Assembly (NCBI RefSeq): GCF_900115665.1
Contig: NZ_FOXH01000010.1
Location: 158,326-222,325 of the forward strand
Length of the DNA stretch: 64,000 bases
Direction of reading: 5' to 3'
Source: Pseudarcicella hirudinis
Lineage (GTDB): Bacteria > Bacteroidota > Bacteroidia > Cytophagales > Spirosomataceae
The notes under the pieces are model-generated. The model ran no database searches. It was not told where the DNA came from and worked only from the letters and a program-made list of their open reading frames with translations. The position numbers and the translations under genes were made by a program. Position 1 is the stretch's first letter. Each line of letters opens with the position of its first letter. Of the stretch, positions 16,422 through 24,914 are shown piece after piece.

Positions 16422-17942
16422 CTATCTTAAAAAAGCATATTTCTCTCTGATTTTCAATGGAATAACTGTTTTTCTTTCCACTAAGACTATCCCCAGAATA
16501 TACAATGTGAGAATTGTCAGGTGATAGACAATTGAAACAAATAAATTTGAAATATGAATCTGACTATTAAAATAAATTAAAAGACCCGCTGAGGCAATAT
16601 AGCCAAAAGCGGAAATTGTATCATAAGGCATTGGTGCAAATTTCTGGCCAAGTAAATAACATACTGCCATCATAGCGAAACATGATATTAAAAATGTATA
16701 GGCACAGCCCATATACCCTAATACCGGGATTAAAAGAAGGTTCAGAATAATTGTCAGTCCGGCACCGAGAAAGGTAATTAATGTTCCGAAATAAGTTCTG
16801 TCTGTTGTCTTGAACCAAACCGAAAGATTATAATAAATTCCCAGAAACAGGTTTGCCAGCAAAAGTACGGGAACAACACCTATTCCTTCACTGTAAATAT
16901 CTTTGTTAAGCAAAAATGCGTCCAGAAAATCAAGGTTAAGACTTACTAACAGCCATAAAAATACACAAACTATTATAAACCATTTCATTACGTTGGAAAA
17001 TATTTTCGGAGAATTTCTGTCTTCTGCCTTTGAGAAGAAAAAAGGTTCTGCCGCAAACTTAAACGCATTGATTGCCACCAACATAAAAATAGAAAGTTTG
17101 TAACAGTTTCCGTAAATACCCAGGGCTTGTTCTGCCGTCCGGTTAGGATAAAAGTTGTCAGGAAGGATATGTTTAAGTAATAGAATATCAGTTCTTCCGT
17201 TAATGGTGCTGGCTAGTCCCATAATCATAATAGGATAACCATATTCCCAAAGTTTCTTAAAAACAGTAAAGTCGAATCTGAAATGGAAATCAGAAAAAAG
17301 TTTCCATAATAAAGGTATCAGAAAGATATTGGCAATCAGGTTGGCAAGTATGATATATCCTGCGCCGATTTCAGGAAAATAAATGTGCGAAATGAGGGGT
17401 TTCAGAAATGTCAGGTATTTCCCTTCATAGATATCTTTGCAAAAAATCAGGAAGAATACGTTAAAAAAGATATTGATGAAAATATTGATCATTCTTGCCT
17501 TGACAAACTGGAGGGGTTTTTTCTCCAGACGCAATCTGGCAAAAGGAATGGCCATAACACTGTCGATGGCCAGTGCCATAACGAGCCAGGTCATAAATAT
17601 TTCCTGATCCGGATAACCCAGCATATTCATAATCGGGGTGGAAAAACTGATCAGGATGATTGATAGAATAATAGAAGTAAGTATAAGAGCACTCAAAATG
17701 AGGTTGTAATACTCCATTTTGTTTTCTTTGGAAGCGAACCTGAAAAAAGTTGTTTCCATTCCGTACGTGTATAATACGGCAGCGATACTAAGCCAGCCAT
17801 ATAATTCGGTATTAACTGAGAGTTCTTCCGGTAAAAATACTTTAGTGTGGATACCAACCAGTAAAAAGTTTAGAGAACGCCCGACAATGGTACTGATTCC
17901 ATATAAAGCGGTTTCTCCGGCTAATTTTTTTAATACAGACAT
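16422..17942 (-). CDS. polysaccharide biosynthesis flippase (MATE/MOP superfamily, Wzx-like)
   Basis: The 506-residue inner-membrane protein has about 12-14 predicted membrane segments. Its N-terminus is typical of the polysaccharide biosynthesis/flippase family (LAGETALYGISTIVGRSLNFLLVGIHTKVF). It should move lipid-linked sugar units across the inner membrane for envelope polysaccharide assembly. No glycosyltransferase or polymerase neighbours lie in the window, so the substrate is unknown. A TAACTTTG -7 element lies about 64 bp upstream. Confidence 0.85.
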   Translation of the reverse strand: MSVLKKLAGETALYGISTIVGRSLNFLLVGIHTKVFLPEELSVNTELYGWLSIAAVLYTYGMETTFFRFASKENKMEYYNLILSALILTSIILSIILISFSTPIMNMLGYPDQEIFMTWLVMALAIDSVMAIPFARLRLEKKPLQFVKARMINIFINIFFNVFFLIFCKDIYEGKYLTFLKPLISHIYFPEIGAGYIILANLIANIFLIPLLWKLFSDFHFRFDFTVFKKLWEYGYPIMIMGLASTINGRTDILLLKHILPDNFYPNRTAEQALGIYGNCYKLSIFMLVAINAFKFAAEPFFFSKAEDRNSPKIFSNVMKWFIIVCVFLWLLVSLNLDFLDAFLLNKDIYSEGIGVVPVLLLANLFLGIYYNLSVWFKTTDRTYFGTLITFLGAGLTIILNLLLIPVLGYMGCAYTFLISCFAMMAVCYLLGQKFAPMPYDTISAFGYIASAGLLIYFNSQIHISNLFVSIVYHLTILTLYILGIVLVERKTVIPLKIREKYAFLR

Positions 17943-18318
17943 TTTTAGAGTTTTAGGAGTCCCTTGTTAGGGTTTGAATAAACTTCCCGGCAAAAGTATA
18001 AAGTGCAAAGTTAATTCTTTGGAAAGAAATAATCTTTAATAGTTAAAAACATCTTGGTTATGTAAATTGCACAATATTAAGATTTCGGATGAAATCTGTG
18101 TAAAACAACCTGGTAAAGTGGTCCGGATTAAACCAATTATTCTAAATTTCCTCACCAGAATCCGATAACGGGCTTTACTGAACATTTTATTTGTTGAAAT
18201 TGCATTTTATTCAGATATTATCTTAAAATAACCCAAAATAAATCACATTGCTAATTTACGGTGGAGATATTTTACGTCTTTACTGTAAAGCAGTTAAACT
18301 TTAAACATTTATTCTCTA
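17943..18318. other. divergent intergenic region
   Basis: This 376-bp AT-rich gap between the flippase and the small outer-membrane protein holds the flippase -7 element. I see nothing else that can be supported. Confidence 0.5.
18006..18013 (-). promoter_or_regulatory. -7 element for the flippase gene
   Basis: On the minus strand this reads TAACTTTG, identical to the element upstream of def, and lies about 64 bp upstream of the flippase ATG. No strong -33 match was seen. Confidence 0.4.
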
Positions 18319-18780
18319 ATGAAAAAAATATGCTCTCCGGCCTTAATAACCGTTATTATTGCTTTGTTCTCATTGAAATCTAACGCACAATCAATCAGTT
18401 ATTACCCTTTTAATTCTATTCTTTCGGTGGCAACCAACCCTTCAAACGCACTTTGGGCAGATTTCCGTTTGCAAATGAATTCAGCAACTTCTACTTTAAA
18501 TACTGAGGTGGCTCCTATGATAAATGTTGCTTTTACAAGAAATGCTAATTTTTATGTTGGCGGCGGAGTTAATTTTGGTGTGCTGGGTTATGTAGTGAAT
18601 AAAGACAAAATTGTAAAAGGATTTTTTGGAAGTATAGGGACTAGGGCATACCCATTTGAAAAAGCGCAGAGAGTTGGTATAAACTTTGAATTATCTCCTT
18701 ATGTTGACAGAAATGGAGAAAGCGGACTTTTGAGAGCCTGGTTTGGGGTAAGCTATAATTTCGGACGTTCAAATAACTAG
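18319..18780 (+). CDS. small outer-membrane beta-barrel-like protein
   Basis: The 153-residue product begins with a signal peptide (KKICSPALITVIIALFSLKSNAQS, cleavage after NAQ). The rest is alternating hydrophobic/polar strands rich in Gly, Asn and aromatic residues, ending in an aromatic-containing strand (WFGVSYNFGRSNN). This fits a small outer-membrane beta-barrel. No specific family is recognised. Confidence 0.7.
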   Translation: MKKICSPALITVIIALFSLKSNAQSISYYPFNSILSVATNPSNALWADFRLQMNSATSTLNTEVAPMINVAFTRNANFYVGGGVNFGVLGYVVNKDKIVKGFFGSIGTRAYPFEKAQRVGINFELSPYVDRNGESGLLRAWFGVSYNFGRSNN

Positions 18781-18794
18781 AAAGAGAATAAATT

Positions 18795-18902
18795 TCAGGA
18801 ATCTTCTCTTTTTATAAATACAAAAAACAACATAAACAAGGCAGCAAATAAGAATGGAACCAGGAGAATAGAAGCCAAAGATCTGAACATTTTGCCCTTC
18901 AT
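18795..18902 (-). CDS. possible 35-residue single-pass membrane peptide
   Basis: The minus-strand frame from ATG 18902 to TGA 18795 encodes 35 residues: a short basic start (MKGKMFRS), one hydrophobic segment (about residues 9-30) and a charged KRED tail. The topology is plausible for a small membrane protein. It lies just after the small outer-membrane gene, on the opposite strand, and upstream of the lytTR terminator. There is no homology evidence. Confidence 0.3.
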   Translation of the reverse strand: MKGKMFRSLASILLVPFLFAALFMLFFVFIKREDS

Positions 18903-18982
18903 GTTAATTGAGATTTAAATTTTGCCTTTTGACAGTTCTCACTGCCGAAGGATTAATTTGGTATAGAAAATATTTTAACAAT

Positions 18983-19021
18983 AAAAAAGGTCTTGTTTCC
19001 GCATGAAACAAGACCTTTTTT
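18983..19021. terminator. terminator after the LytTR regulator
   Basis: A 16-bp stem (18984-18999 with 19005-19020) with a 5-base loop is flanked by A- and T-runs. It works for the minus-strand regulator gene and is probably bidirectional. Confidence 0.85.
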
Positions 19022-19730
19022 ATTGGCCGATGGCTTTGAAAAAATCTTCTGAATAATGCTCACTCACCGGGATTTGGGCCGTACCGATTTTTATTTTCAG
19101 ATTTCTGATTGACTCGATTTTATCCAGGGAAATAATGAATGATTTGTGAACCCTGAAAAATCCGGCAGAAGGAAGCTTCTCTTCAATTCCTTTCATGGTC
19201 ATTCGGGTAATAACAGGTTTGGCAGAACTGTTTACATGAATTTTAATGTAATCTTTGAGTCCTTCAATAAACGTTATTTCATTAATCTTAATCTTCACCA
19301 GAGAGTAATCTGCGTTGACAAAAATCGAATCTGAAACAGGTTCAACGATTTCAGCGGTTTGTTTGCCAGATCTTAAATTGTATAACTCATAGGCTTTATT
19401 TACAGCTTTAAGAAACCTCTCAAAATCGATCGGTTTAAGCAGATAATCAATTACATCAAGGTTGAAACCTTCTAAAGCATATTGCTGATAAGCTGTTACA
19501 AAAATCACCATAGGACTGTTTTTCAGACTCTGGAGAAATTGTACGCCTGTAATTCCGGGCATTTGAATGTCAAGAAAGATCAGGTCGATATGCTCTTTTT
19601 GAAGAACATCTACCGCCTCAAAAGCATTTTTACAACGCTTAATCAGATTCAAAAAAGGAATTTTCTGAATATTATCCTCAAGTAAATCAAGGGCGAGACT
19701 TTCGTCATCTACTGCGATACAATTTAACAT
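19020..19730 (-). CDS. LytTR-family response regulator
   Basis: The 236-residue protein has a receiver domain (residues 1-120; acidic pocket DDE at 8-10, phospho-acceptor Asp54 in FLDIQMPG) and a C-terminal LytTR DNA-binding domain (about 135-235; FVNADYSLVKI, GLKDYIKIH, RVHKSFIISLDKI). The start at 19730 (MLNCIAVDDE) is preferred over an upstream in-frame codon at 19832 that would add 34 non-family residues. It pairs with the histidine kinase immediately upstream on the same strand. Confidence 0.95.
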   Translation of the reverse strand: MLNCIAVDDESLALDLLEDNIQKIPFLNLIKRCKNAFEAVDVLQKEHIDLIFLDIQMPGITGVQFLQSLKNSPMVIFVTAYQQYALEGFNLDVIDYLLKPIDFERFLKAVNKAYELYNLRSGKQTAEIVEPVSDSIFVNADYSLVKIKINEITFIEGLKDYIKIHVNSSAKPVITRMTMKGIEEKLPSAGFFRVHKSFIISLDKIESIRNLKIKIGTAQIPVSEHYSEDFFKAIGQ

Positions 19731-19874
19731 ATTCTTTAAGTAAAGTCTGGGGAAAAAACTCAGCTTTTGGGCTTTCACTCCAAAAATAGTGTGTAACTCC
19801 TGGTTTTCAATATGAGCGGGAAGAAATGGCATATAATCAAAGGCACATAAAGCTAAAAATTGCCTGAGATCGTT

Positions 19875-20903
19875 TTAATCATTACCAATAATCAAAGTAA
19901 CCTCGTACCAGTCTTCCTGTTCACTGATAATCAGATTATGGCTTTCAGGATAGAGTAATTCCAATCTTCGTTTTACATTATTCAGGCCAATGCCGGAGCT
20001 TCCGTCTTTTGTTTCCTTGAATTGATGATTAAATTTATTCCGAACCATAAATACAAGTTTGTGATCTTCCACACCAAGGAATACTTCTATCAAAGGCCTC
20101 TCAATCATGCCGACCCCGTGTTTAAACGCATTTTCGACAAAAGGGATGAGTAGCATCGGTTCGATACTTTTATCTTCTGTAATAAGCCCATGCTCAAATT
20201 TTACCTCTACATCATCTCCGAATCGGATTTTTTGAAGCTCAATATAACTTTGCAAATACTTATATTCTCTTTGTAATGAAACTTTTGCATCGTCAGATTC
20301 GTACAGCATATAACGCATTAATTCCGATAATTTTATCACTACTGGTTCAACCATCTGAGGTTTTCTTCTCGACAATGAAACAATACTGTTCAACACATTA
20401 AACATGAAATGCGGACTGATCTGTGATCTCAGAAATGATAATTCTGATTTTAATCGTTCATTTTCACGTTCTTTTCTGAAGTCTTCCTCCTGCAAGTTAT
20501 CTGAAAGAATCCTGTAGCTGGTACTGATGGCAAGAATAAAAAGGATTTGAAAGGCAGTTCCGAAACCTGGCAATATACGATAGTTAATACTGTCATTAAG
20601 AAGAAATTGTCTCAGAAAGGAATTAAACAAAATCAATAGAAAGATGGTAGCAATAATCGAAATACAATACATGTAAAATCCTTTTATTTTCAGGATTTTC
20701 GGAATCAGGAAATTGGTGTTGAAATAAAAGAAGGGGATGTTTGTAAGACTTAGTACCGAAAAGTAATAAGTCGGAATTACAATTTTAGGATTATAATTAT
20801 TAGCAGTCGGAGCCTTTAACAAGTAAGGCAAAGCCATAATGAATGTCCAGAAAATGACATGCAAAAGTAAAATTTGATTCCTTGTTAATTTATAAGTAGT
20901 CAC
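19875..20903 (-). CDS. sensor histidine kinase, LytS/YehU type
   Basis: The 342-residue inner-membrane kinase has about four N-terminal membrane segments (residues 10-130). A short coiled coil leads into the His_kinase domain, with the phospho-acceptor His165 in QISPHFMFNVLN. An ATPase domain follows (PFVENAFKHG N-box near 255-265; GSSGIGLNNVKRRL G-box). No extracellular sensor domain is present, so the signal is probably sensed in or near the membrane. It is the likely partner of the LytTR regulator 144 bp downstream. Confidence 0.93.
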   Translation of the reverse strand: MTTYKLTRNQILLLHVIFWTFIMALPYLLKAPTANNYNPKIVIPTYYFSVLSLTNIPFFYFNTNFLIPKILKIKGFYMYCISIIATIFLLILFNSFLRQFLLNDSINYRILPGFGTAFQILFILAISTSYRILSDNLQEEDFRKERENERLKSELSFLRSQISPHFMFNVLNSIVSLSRRKPQMVEPVVIKLSELMRYMLYESDDAKVSLQREYKYLQSYIELQKIRFGDDVEVKFEHGLITEDKSIEPMLLIPFVENAFKHGVGMIERPLIEVFLGVEDHKLVFMVRNKFNHQFKETKDGSSGIGLNNVKRRLELLYPESHNLIISEQEDWYEVTLIIGND

Positions 20904-21022
20904 TTGTCTGCGCTATGAAGATGATCTTAAGAAAAATAAAATGATTTCTATGATTGTTTATGTGTAATTTTCAACAAACATACTTAAAGATGTTTGCCTC
21001 AGCAATATAAGACTACAACGAA

Positions 21023-21154
21023 ATGGATTTTGAAGATGAATACCTGATTTCCATAGATAAGACCAATTGGTTATTGAACCTGAGAAGACCTCTTTTCTCT
21101 GATATGCTTCTGATTTTCGGGAATTTATTCAAAATAATACCTGAAATAAGATAG
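21023..21154 (+). CDS. possible short ORF, 43 residues
   Basis: ATG at 21023 and TAG at 21152 enclose 43 codons giving an acidic start (MDFEDEYLISIDK) and a hydrophobic C-terminal half. It may be a remnant of a longer membrane protein or chance. No homologue is recognised. Confidence 0.15.
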   Translation: MDFEDEYLISIDKTNWLLNLRRPLFSDMLLIFGNLFKIIPEIR

Positions 21155-21214
21155 GGGATATATTATTTTTAATTGTCTTTAGTAACGAACCTGTGAAGTT
21201 TCATTAAGGAATTG

Positions 21215-21222
21215 TATTTTTG
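21215..21222 (+). promoter_or_regulatory. -7-like element just before the ECF sigma gene
   Basis: TATTTTTG matches TAnnTTTG but lies only 12 bp before the annotated ATG, which would give a leader of a few bases. No TTTG is found at -33. Confidence 0.3.
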
Positions 21223-21234
21223 CAAGCGAATTAA

Positions 21235-21828
21235 ATGGTAAACCTCTTTTTTAAAGTTTTGCAAATTTCTGAAACTGATATTCTAAATGAAATCCAACAG
21301 GGCAATGAGCGTGTTTTCGAAATGATTTTTCGGAAATATTATCAGTCTTTGTCGAATTATGCCTTCAGTTTTTTGAAGGATATGGACGATTCTGAGGAAA
21401 TTGTTCAGGGGGTGTTTCTAAAACTTTGGGAACAAAGAGAGAGTATTGAAATCTCGGTTTCTTTAAAATCGTATTTATACAGGGCAGTTCATAATACTTG
21501 CCTTAACAGAATTAAACACCTGAAAATACAGGATGTTTATAAAGAATACAATGCGGAATTTCTTGAGGAAACATATGATTCTGCAACGGACTTACTTTAT
21601 AAAAACGAACTTGAAAAGCGGATTGCTGATGCTTTGAATAAGTTACCGGAACAATGCAGATTGATTTTCAAACTGAGTAGATTTGAAGAACTCAAATATC
21701 AGGAAATAGCAGATCAGCTGGGACTTTCCATAAAAACGGTCGAAAATCAGATTGGTAAGGCCCTCAGGATTATGAGAACAGAACTTTCAGATTATCTCAT
21801 TATTTTATTGATTATACATTTTTTTTAA
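21235..21828 (+). CDS. ECF sigma factor (RpoE-like)
   Basis: The 197-residue protein has sigma-70 region 2 (about 30-90: FEMIFRKYYQSLSNYAFSFLKDMDDSEEIVQGVFLKLWE) and region 4 (about 130-185: LPEQCRLIFKLSRFEELKYQEIADQLGLSIKTVENQIGKALRIM). In Bacteroidota such factors are released by a FecR-like anti-sigma factor, which is the next gene. Together with the STN-domain protein after that, it forms a cell-surface signalling set. Confidence 0.92.
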   Translation: MVNLFFKVLQISETDILNEIQQGNERVFEMIFRKYYQSLSNYAFSFLKDMDDSEEIVQGVFLKLWEQRESIEISVSLKSYLYRAVHNTCLNRIKHLKIQDVYKEYNAEFLEETYDSATDLLYKNELEKRIADALNKLPEQCRLIFKLSRFEELKYQEIADQLGLSIKTVENQIGKALRIMRTELSDYLIILLIIHFF

Positions 21829-21902
21829 TAAATTAATCACAGATATTTTAACATTTTAGCAATCCGGCCACTTTAATATTTATTGAGGTTTTAAAATTAA
21901 GA

Positions 21903-22934
21903 ATGAAGATTACTCCTGAAAATATAGACGAACTTTTGGCAAAATACTTTGCTGAGGAGGGTGAACACTCTGAAAAAGAGTCTGTAGATGAATGGGTCGC
22001 TTCTGATAAAGCCAATCTTGATCTCTTTGAGAAGAGCGAAAAAGTATGGGACCTCAGTAAACAGTTGAAATCAGAGAGAACGGTTGATGTGGATGCGGGC
22101 TGGATGAAATTGAAGTGTTGTTTGTCTGACAAAAAAGAGCCTGATAATGAGGGTGTTGTTATGGAAGATAAACAGCCTCAGATTATTAGCCTTGAAAGAA
22201 AAAGAAATGTATTCCCTCTTTTCAGAATTGCTGCCGGAATATTACTGGTTTTAGGCATGGGATTAGCGGCCTATTATTTTACCCGTCCTCAACTTACCGA
22301 ACAACTTACTTTTGCTACAAAAAATACTTCCGGAGAGAAAATACTTCCGGATGGCACCGTTATATTCCTGAATAAAAATTCCCTGATTTCATATCCTGCT
22401 TCGTTTGACGGAGATATCCGGGAGGTGAAATTAACAGGGGAGGCTTTCTTTAATGTAAAAAGAGATGAAAAGCATCCATTTATAATAAAAGCAAACGGAA
22501 CAGAAATAAAAGTACTGGGAACTTCCTTTAATGTAAAGGCATATAGTTCTAATGTAGAAGTAGTAGTAGAGTCAGGAAAGGTACAGTTCTCTAAAAATAC
22601 ACAGAAAGTTCTTTTAATTAAAGGGGACAAAGCAGTGGTCACTGAAGGGAAAGACTTTATTGAAAAATCTGAAAATACTGATGAAAATATTTTAACCTAC
22701 AAAACGCAGAAGCTGATCTTTGAAAAGACTTCATTAGAGCAGGTTGCACTTACGCTGACAGAAGTTTATGGGGTTCCGGTTACTTTGAGCCCTAATTTAA
22801 AAAATTGTAAACTGACTGCTACTTTCGAAAAAGAGAAATTTGAAAGCATTCTTGACGTTATAGCAGAAACACTCACCCTATCGATCGACAAGAAAGACAA
22901 TCAGATTTATCTTGATGGGAAAGGTTGTGAATAA
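21903..22934 (+). CDS. FecR-family anti-sigma factor
   Basis: The 343-residue inner-membrane protein has a cytoplasmic N-terminal part (1-100) that should hold the ECF sigma factor, and one membrane segment (about 103-122). A periplasmic FecR domain follows (about 135-230; KNTSGEKILPDGTVIFLNKNS, GEAFFNV) and then a DUF4974-type C-terminal domain (about 265-340; LIFEKTSLEQVALTLTEVYGV). It lies 74 bp after the sigma gene and 21 bp before the STN-domain gene, consistent with one operon. Confidence 0.93.
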   Translation: MKITPENIDELLAKYFAEEGEHSEKESVDEWVASDKANLDLFEKSEKVWDLSKQLKSERTVDVDAGWMKLKCCLSDKKEPDNEGVVMEDKQPQIISLERKRNVFPLFRIAAGILLVLGMGLAAYYFTRPQLTEQLTFATKNTSGEKILPDGTVIFLNKNSLISYPASFDGDIREVKLTGEAFFNVKRDEKHPFIIKANGTEIKVLGTSFNVKAYSSNVEVVVESGKVQFSKNTQKVLLIKGDKAVVTEGKDFIEKSENTDENILTYKTQKLIFEKTSLEQVALTLTEVYGVPVTLSPNLKNCKLTATFEKEKFESILDVIAETLTLSIDKKDNQIYLDGKGCE

Positions 22935-22955
22935 TTAATCCCCCATTCTTAACCA

Positions 22956-24824
22956 ATGACCAACTTTTTGCAAATTCTACGCAAGATTACATACCCCGGT
23001 CATTTCATTGCTGTTTTTCTATATTTTGCCTCCAATAGTTATGCACAATCCGGCTTATTAGACAAGCCTGTTACGGTCAAAGCTTATAATGAGCGCCTTA
23101 CAAATATTCTTGACCTGATTGCTGCTCAGGGGAACTTTAACTTTTCATATAATTCAAATCTTATTGAAGACCGAAGGATTGATTTGACCGCTGTTAACAA
23201 ACCAGTCAGGGAAATTCTTAATGTTATTTTTAAGGGTACCGTTAGTTATAAAGTCCGCGGAAATTATGTGATTTTGATAAAAGTCAGATCTAATGAAGAA
23301 AGGAATATCAGTTTTTTTGTAAGTGGTTATGTCGTTGATGATGAAACAGGTAGTGCTTTATCAGATGTCAGTATTTTTGATAAGGTTAATTTGTATTCTG
23401 CGTTGACGAATAAAAATGGCTATTACAAAATTAAAGTCCACTCGCAGGACCTTCCTGTGAAGCTGATTATTGAAAAGACCTCCTATGAAAAACAATTTCT
23501 GTGGATAAGATCAGCTAATAATGACTATCGTGATTTTTTCTTGAATCCTGAGATAAAACCCCAGAATGAGCAGGTTTCTCTCCCTTTCGATGATAATTCA
23601 ACGGATTTTTTATCAAAACCGGATACTTTAAAGCCGATTGACCGGATTTCTGAGATTACACCTTTGCCAAGAAATCAGGAAAATGGCCCTCCGGACTTGC
23701 TGGATATTCCATTACCGGAACTTTATTACGATTCAGTCGGATTGGGCGAAAAGCTGAAGAATCTGGTTACAAGGTTTTTTACCCAAAAGTCCCAGCGAAT
23801 CCATGCCCATAACTTATCTGATACCCTTTACAGGAATTTTCAGTTATCATTATTACCATTTATCGGGACAAACCGGATGCTTTCTGGAAGTATCGACAAC
23901 AGAATATCAATAAACCTTATTGCGGGCTATTCCGGAGGAGTTCGAATGGTCGAGTTTGGAGGCGTTTTTAACTTTGTGAGGAATAATGTTTCAGGAACCC
24001 AAATGGGTGGTTTTTCCAATATCGTTGGCGATAACGTAGAAGGAAATCAGTTTGCCGGGTTTGGAAATATTGTCGGAGGAATGTTTACAGGCCGTCAGTT
24101 TGCCGGATTTCTGAATGTTTCGGGAACATTTAGAAAAGGCCTTCAGATGGCTCCTTTAAATATCGTATTAAAAGAGTCTAACGGTTTACAGATGGGGGTT
24201 GTAAATTATGCTACTAAAATCGGTTTAACAGGTCATCAGGTAGGATTATTTAATCTTGCTGACTCTGCCGAAAGAGCGCCGTTTGGTCTGATCTCCATAG
24301 TCAGGAGTAATGGATACAGGCGATTTGAATTGAGTACAGATGAAAATCGTGCGGCAAATCTGTATTTCAAAACCGGAATTAAACAGTTTTATAATATTTT
24401 TATGATTGGGATTAACCCGATCCGCACACTGCCCACTGCTGATCTGGGTTATGGCATCGGAAGGGCATACCGTCTGGGAAAAGCCTGGATGTTCAATACG
24501 GATATAGTGGCTCATTTTTTTGCTGAAAATGATTATGGTGAGCATTTCAATACCGGAGGGCTTTATCAGATTGATTTTGGTTTTGAGAAACAGATTGCCC
24601 GAAGAACAGCTGTTGTCTTTGGACCCTCCCTGAAATTTATGTCCCTGAATAATGAAGATTTGCCTTCATGGCAGACCAAACCATTTAAAGGAATTCCTCC
24701 ATACGACTCCATCCTTTCCGGAAGGGATTATACTTTTTGGATAGGAATCAACCTTGGTTTGAGAATTATGCAGAAAACAAGAATTCCGAAATTCAACAGA
24801 AAGCAAAATAGAAGCTACAATTAA
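22956..24824 (+). CDS. STN-domain surface protein with C-terminal LA_2272-like repeats
   Basis: The 622-residue exported protein has a signal sequence (to about residue 30), an STN domain (about 35-105, the signalling plug domain of FecA-type receptors), and a carboxypeptidase-regulatory-like beta domain (about 120-195). A Pro/Asp-rich linker leads to a C-terminal region with five or more 15-16-residue repeats (about 333-440; QMGGFSNIVG, QFAGFGNIVG, QFAGFLNVSG, QMGVVNYATK, QVGLFNLAD). These resemble the LA_2272-type surface repeat. There is no TonB-dependent barrel of normal size, yet the gene follows sigma and anti-sigma genes as a receptor would. It may relay a surface signal to FecR. Confidence 0.8.
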   Translation: MTNFLQILRKITYPGHFIAVFLYFASNSYAQSGLLDKPVTVKAYNERLTNILDLIAAQGNFNFSYNSNLIEDRRIDLTAVNKPVREILNVIFKGTVSYKVRGNYVILIKVRSNEERNISFFVSGYVVDDETGSALSDVSIFDKVNLYSALTNKNGYYKIKVHSQDLPVKLIIEKTSYEKQFLWIRSANNDYRDFFLNPEIKPQNEQVSLPFDDNSTDFLSKPDTLKPIDRISEITPLPRNQENGPPDLLDIPLPELYYDSVGLGEKLKNLVTRFFTQKSQRIHAHNLSDTLYRNFQLSLLPFIGTNRMLSGSIDNRISINLIAGYSGGVRMVEFGGVFNFVRNNVSGTQMGGFSNIVGDNVEGNQFAGFGNIVGGMFTGRQFAGFLNVSGTFRKGLQMAPLNIVLKESNGLQMGVVNYATKIGLTGHQVGLFNLADSAERAPFGLISIVRSNGYRRFELSTDENRAANLYFKTGIKQFYNIFMIGINPIRTLPTADLGYGIGRAYRLGKAWMFNTDIVAHFFAENDYGEHFNTGGLYQIDFGFEKQIARRTAVVFGPSLKFMSLNNEDLPSWQTKPFKGIPPYDSILSGRDYTFWIGINLGLRIMQKTRIPKFNRKQNRSYN

Positions 24825-24914
24825 TAACTTTGCGCATAAATTTTATAAATTCGGAACCTGAATAAATCAGGAAGGAATAAATATTTCTACAGTTTTATTA
24901 AACGCCGCTTTTCA

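Larger units (their letters stand above)
20904..21234. other. divergent region between kinase and ECF sigma gene
   Basis: This 331-bp gap holds a weak 43-codon open frame (21023-21154, plus) and a TATTTTTG -7 match close to the sigma gene. No other feature can be supported. Confidence 0.5.
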
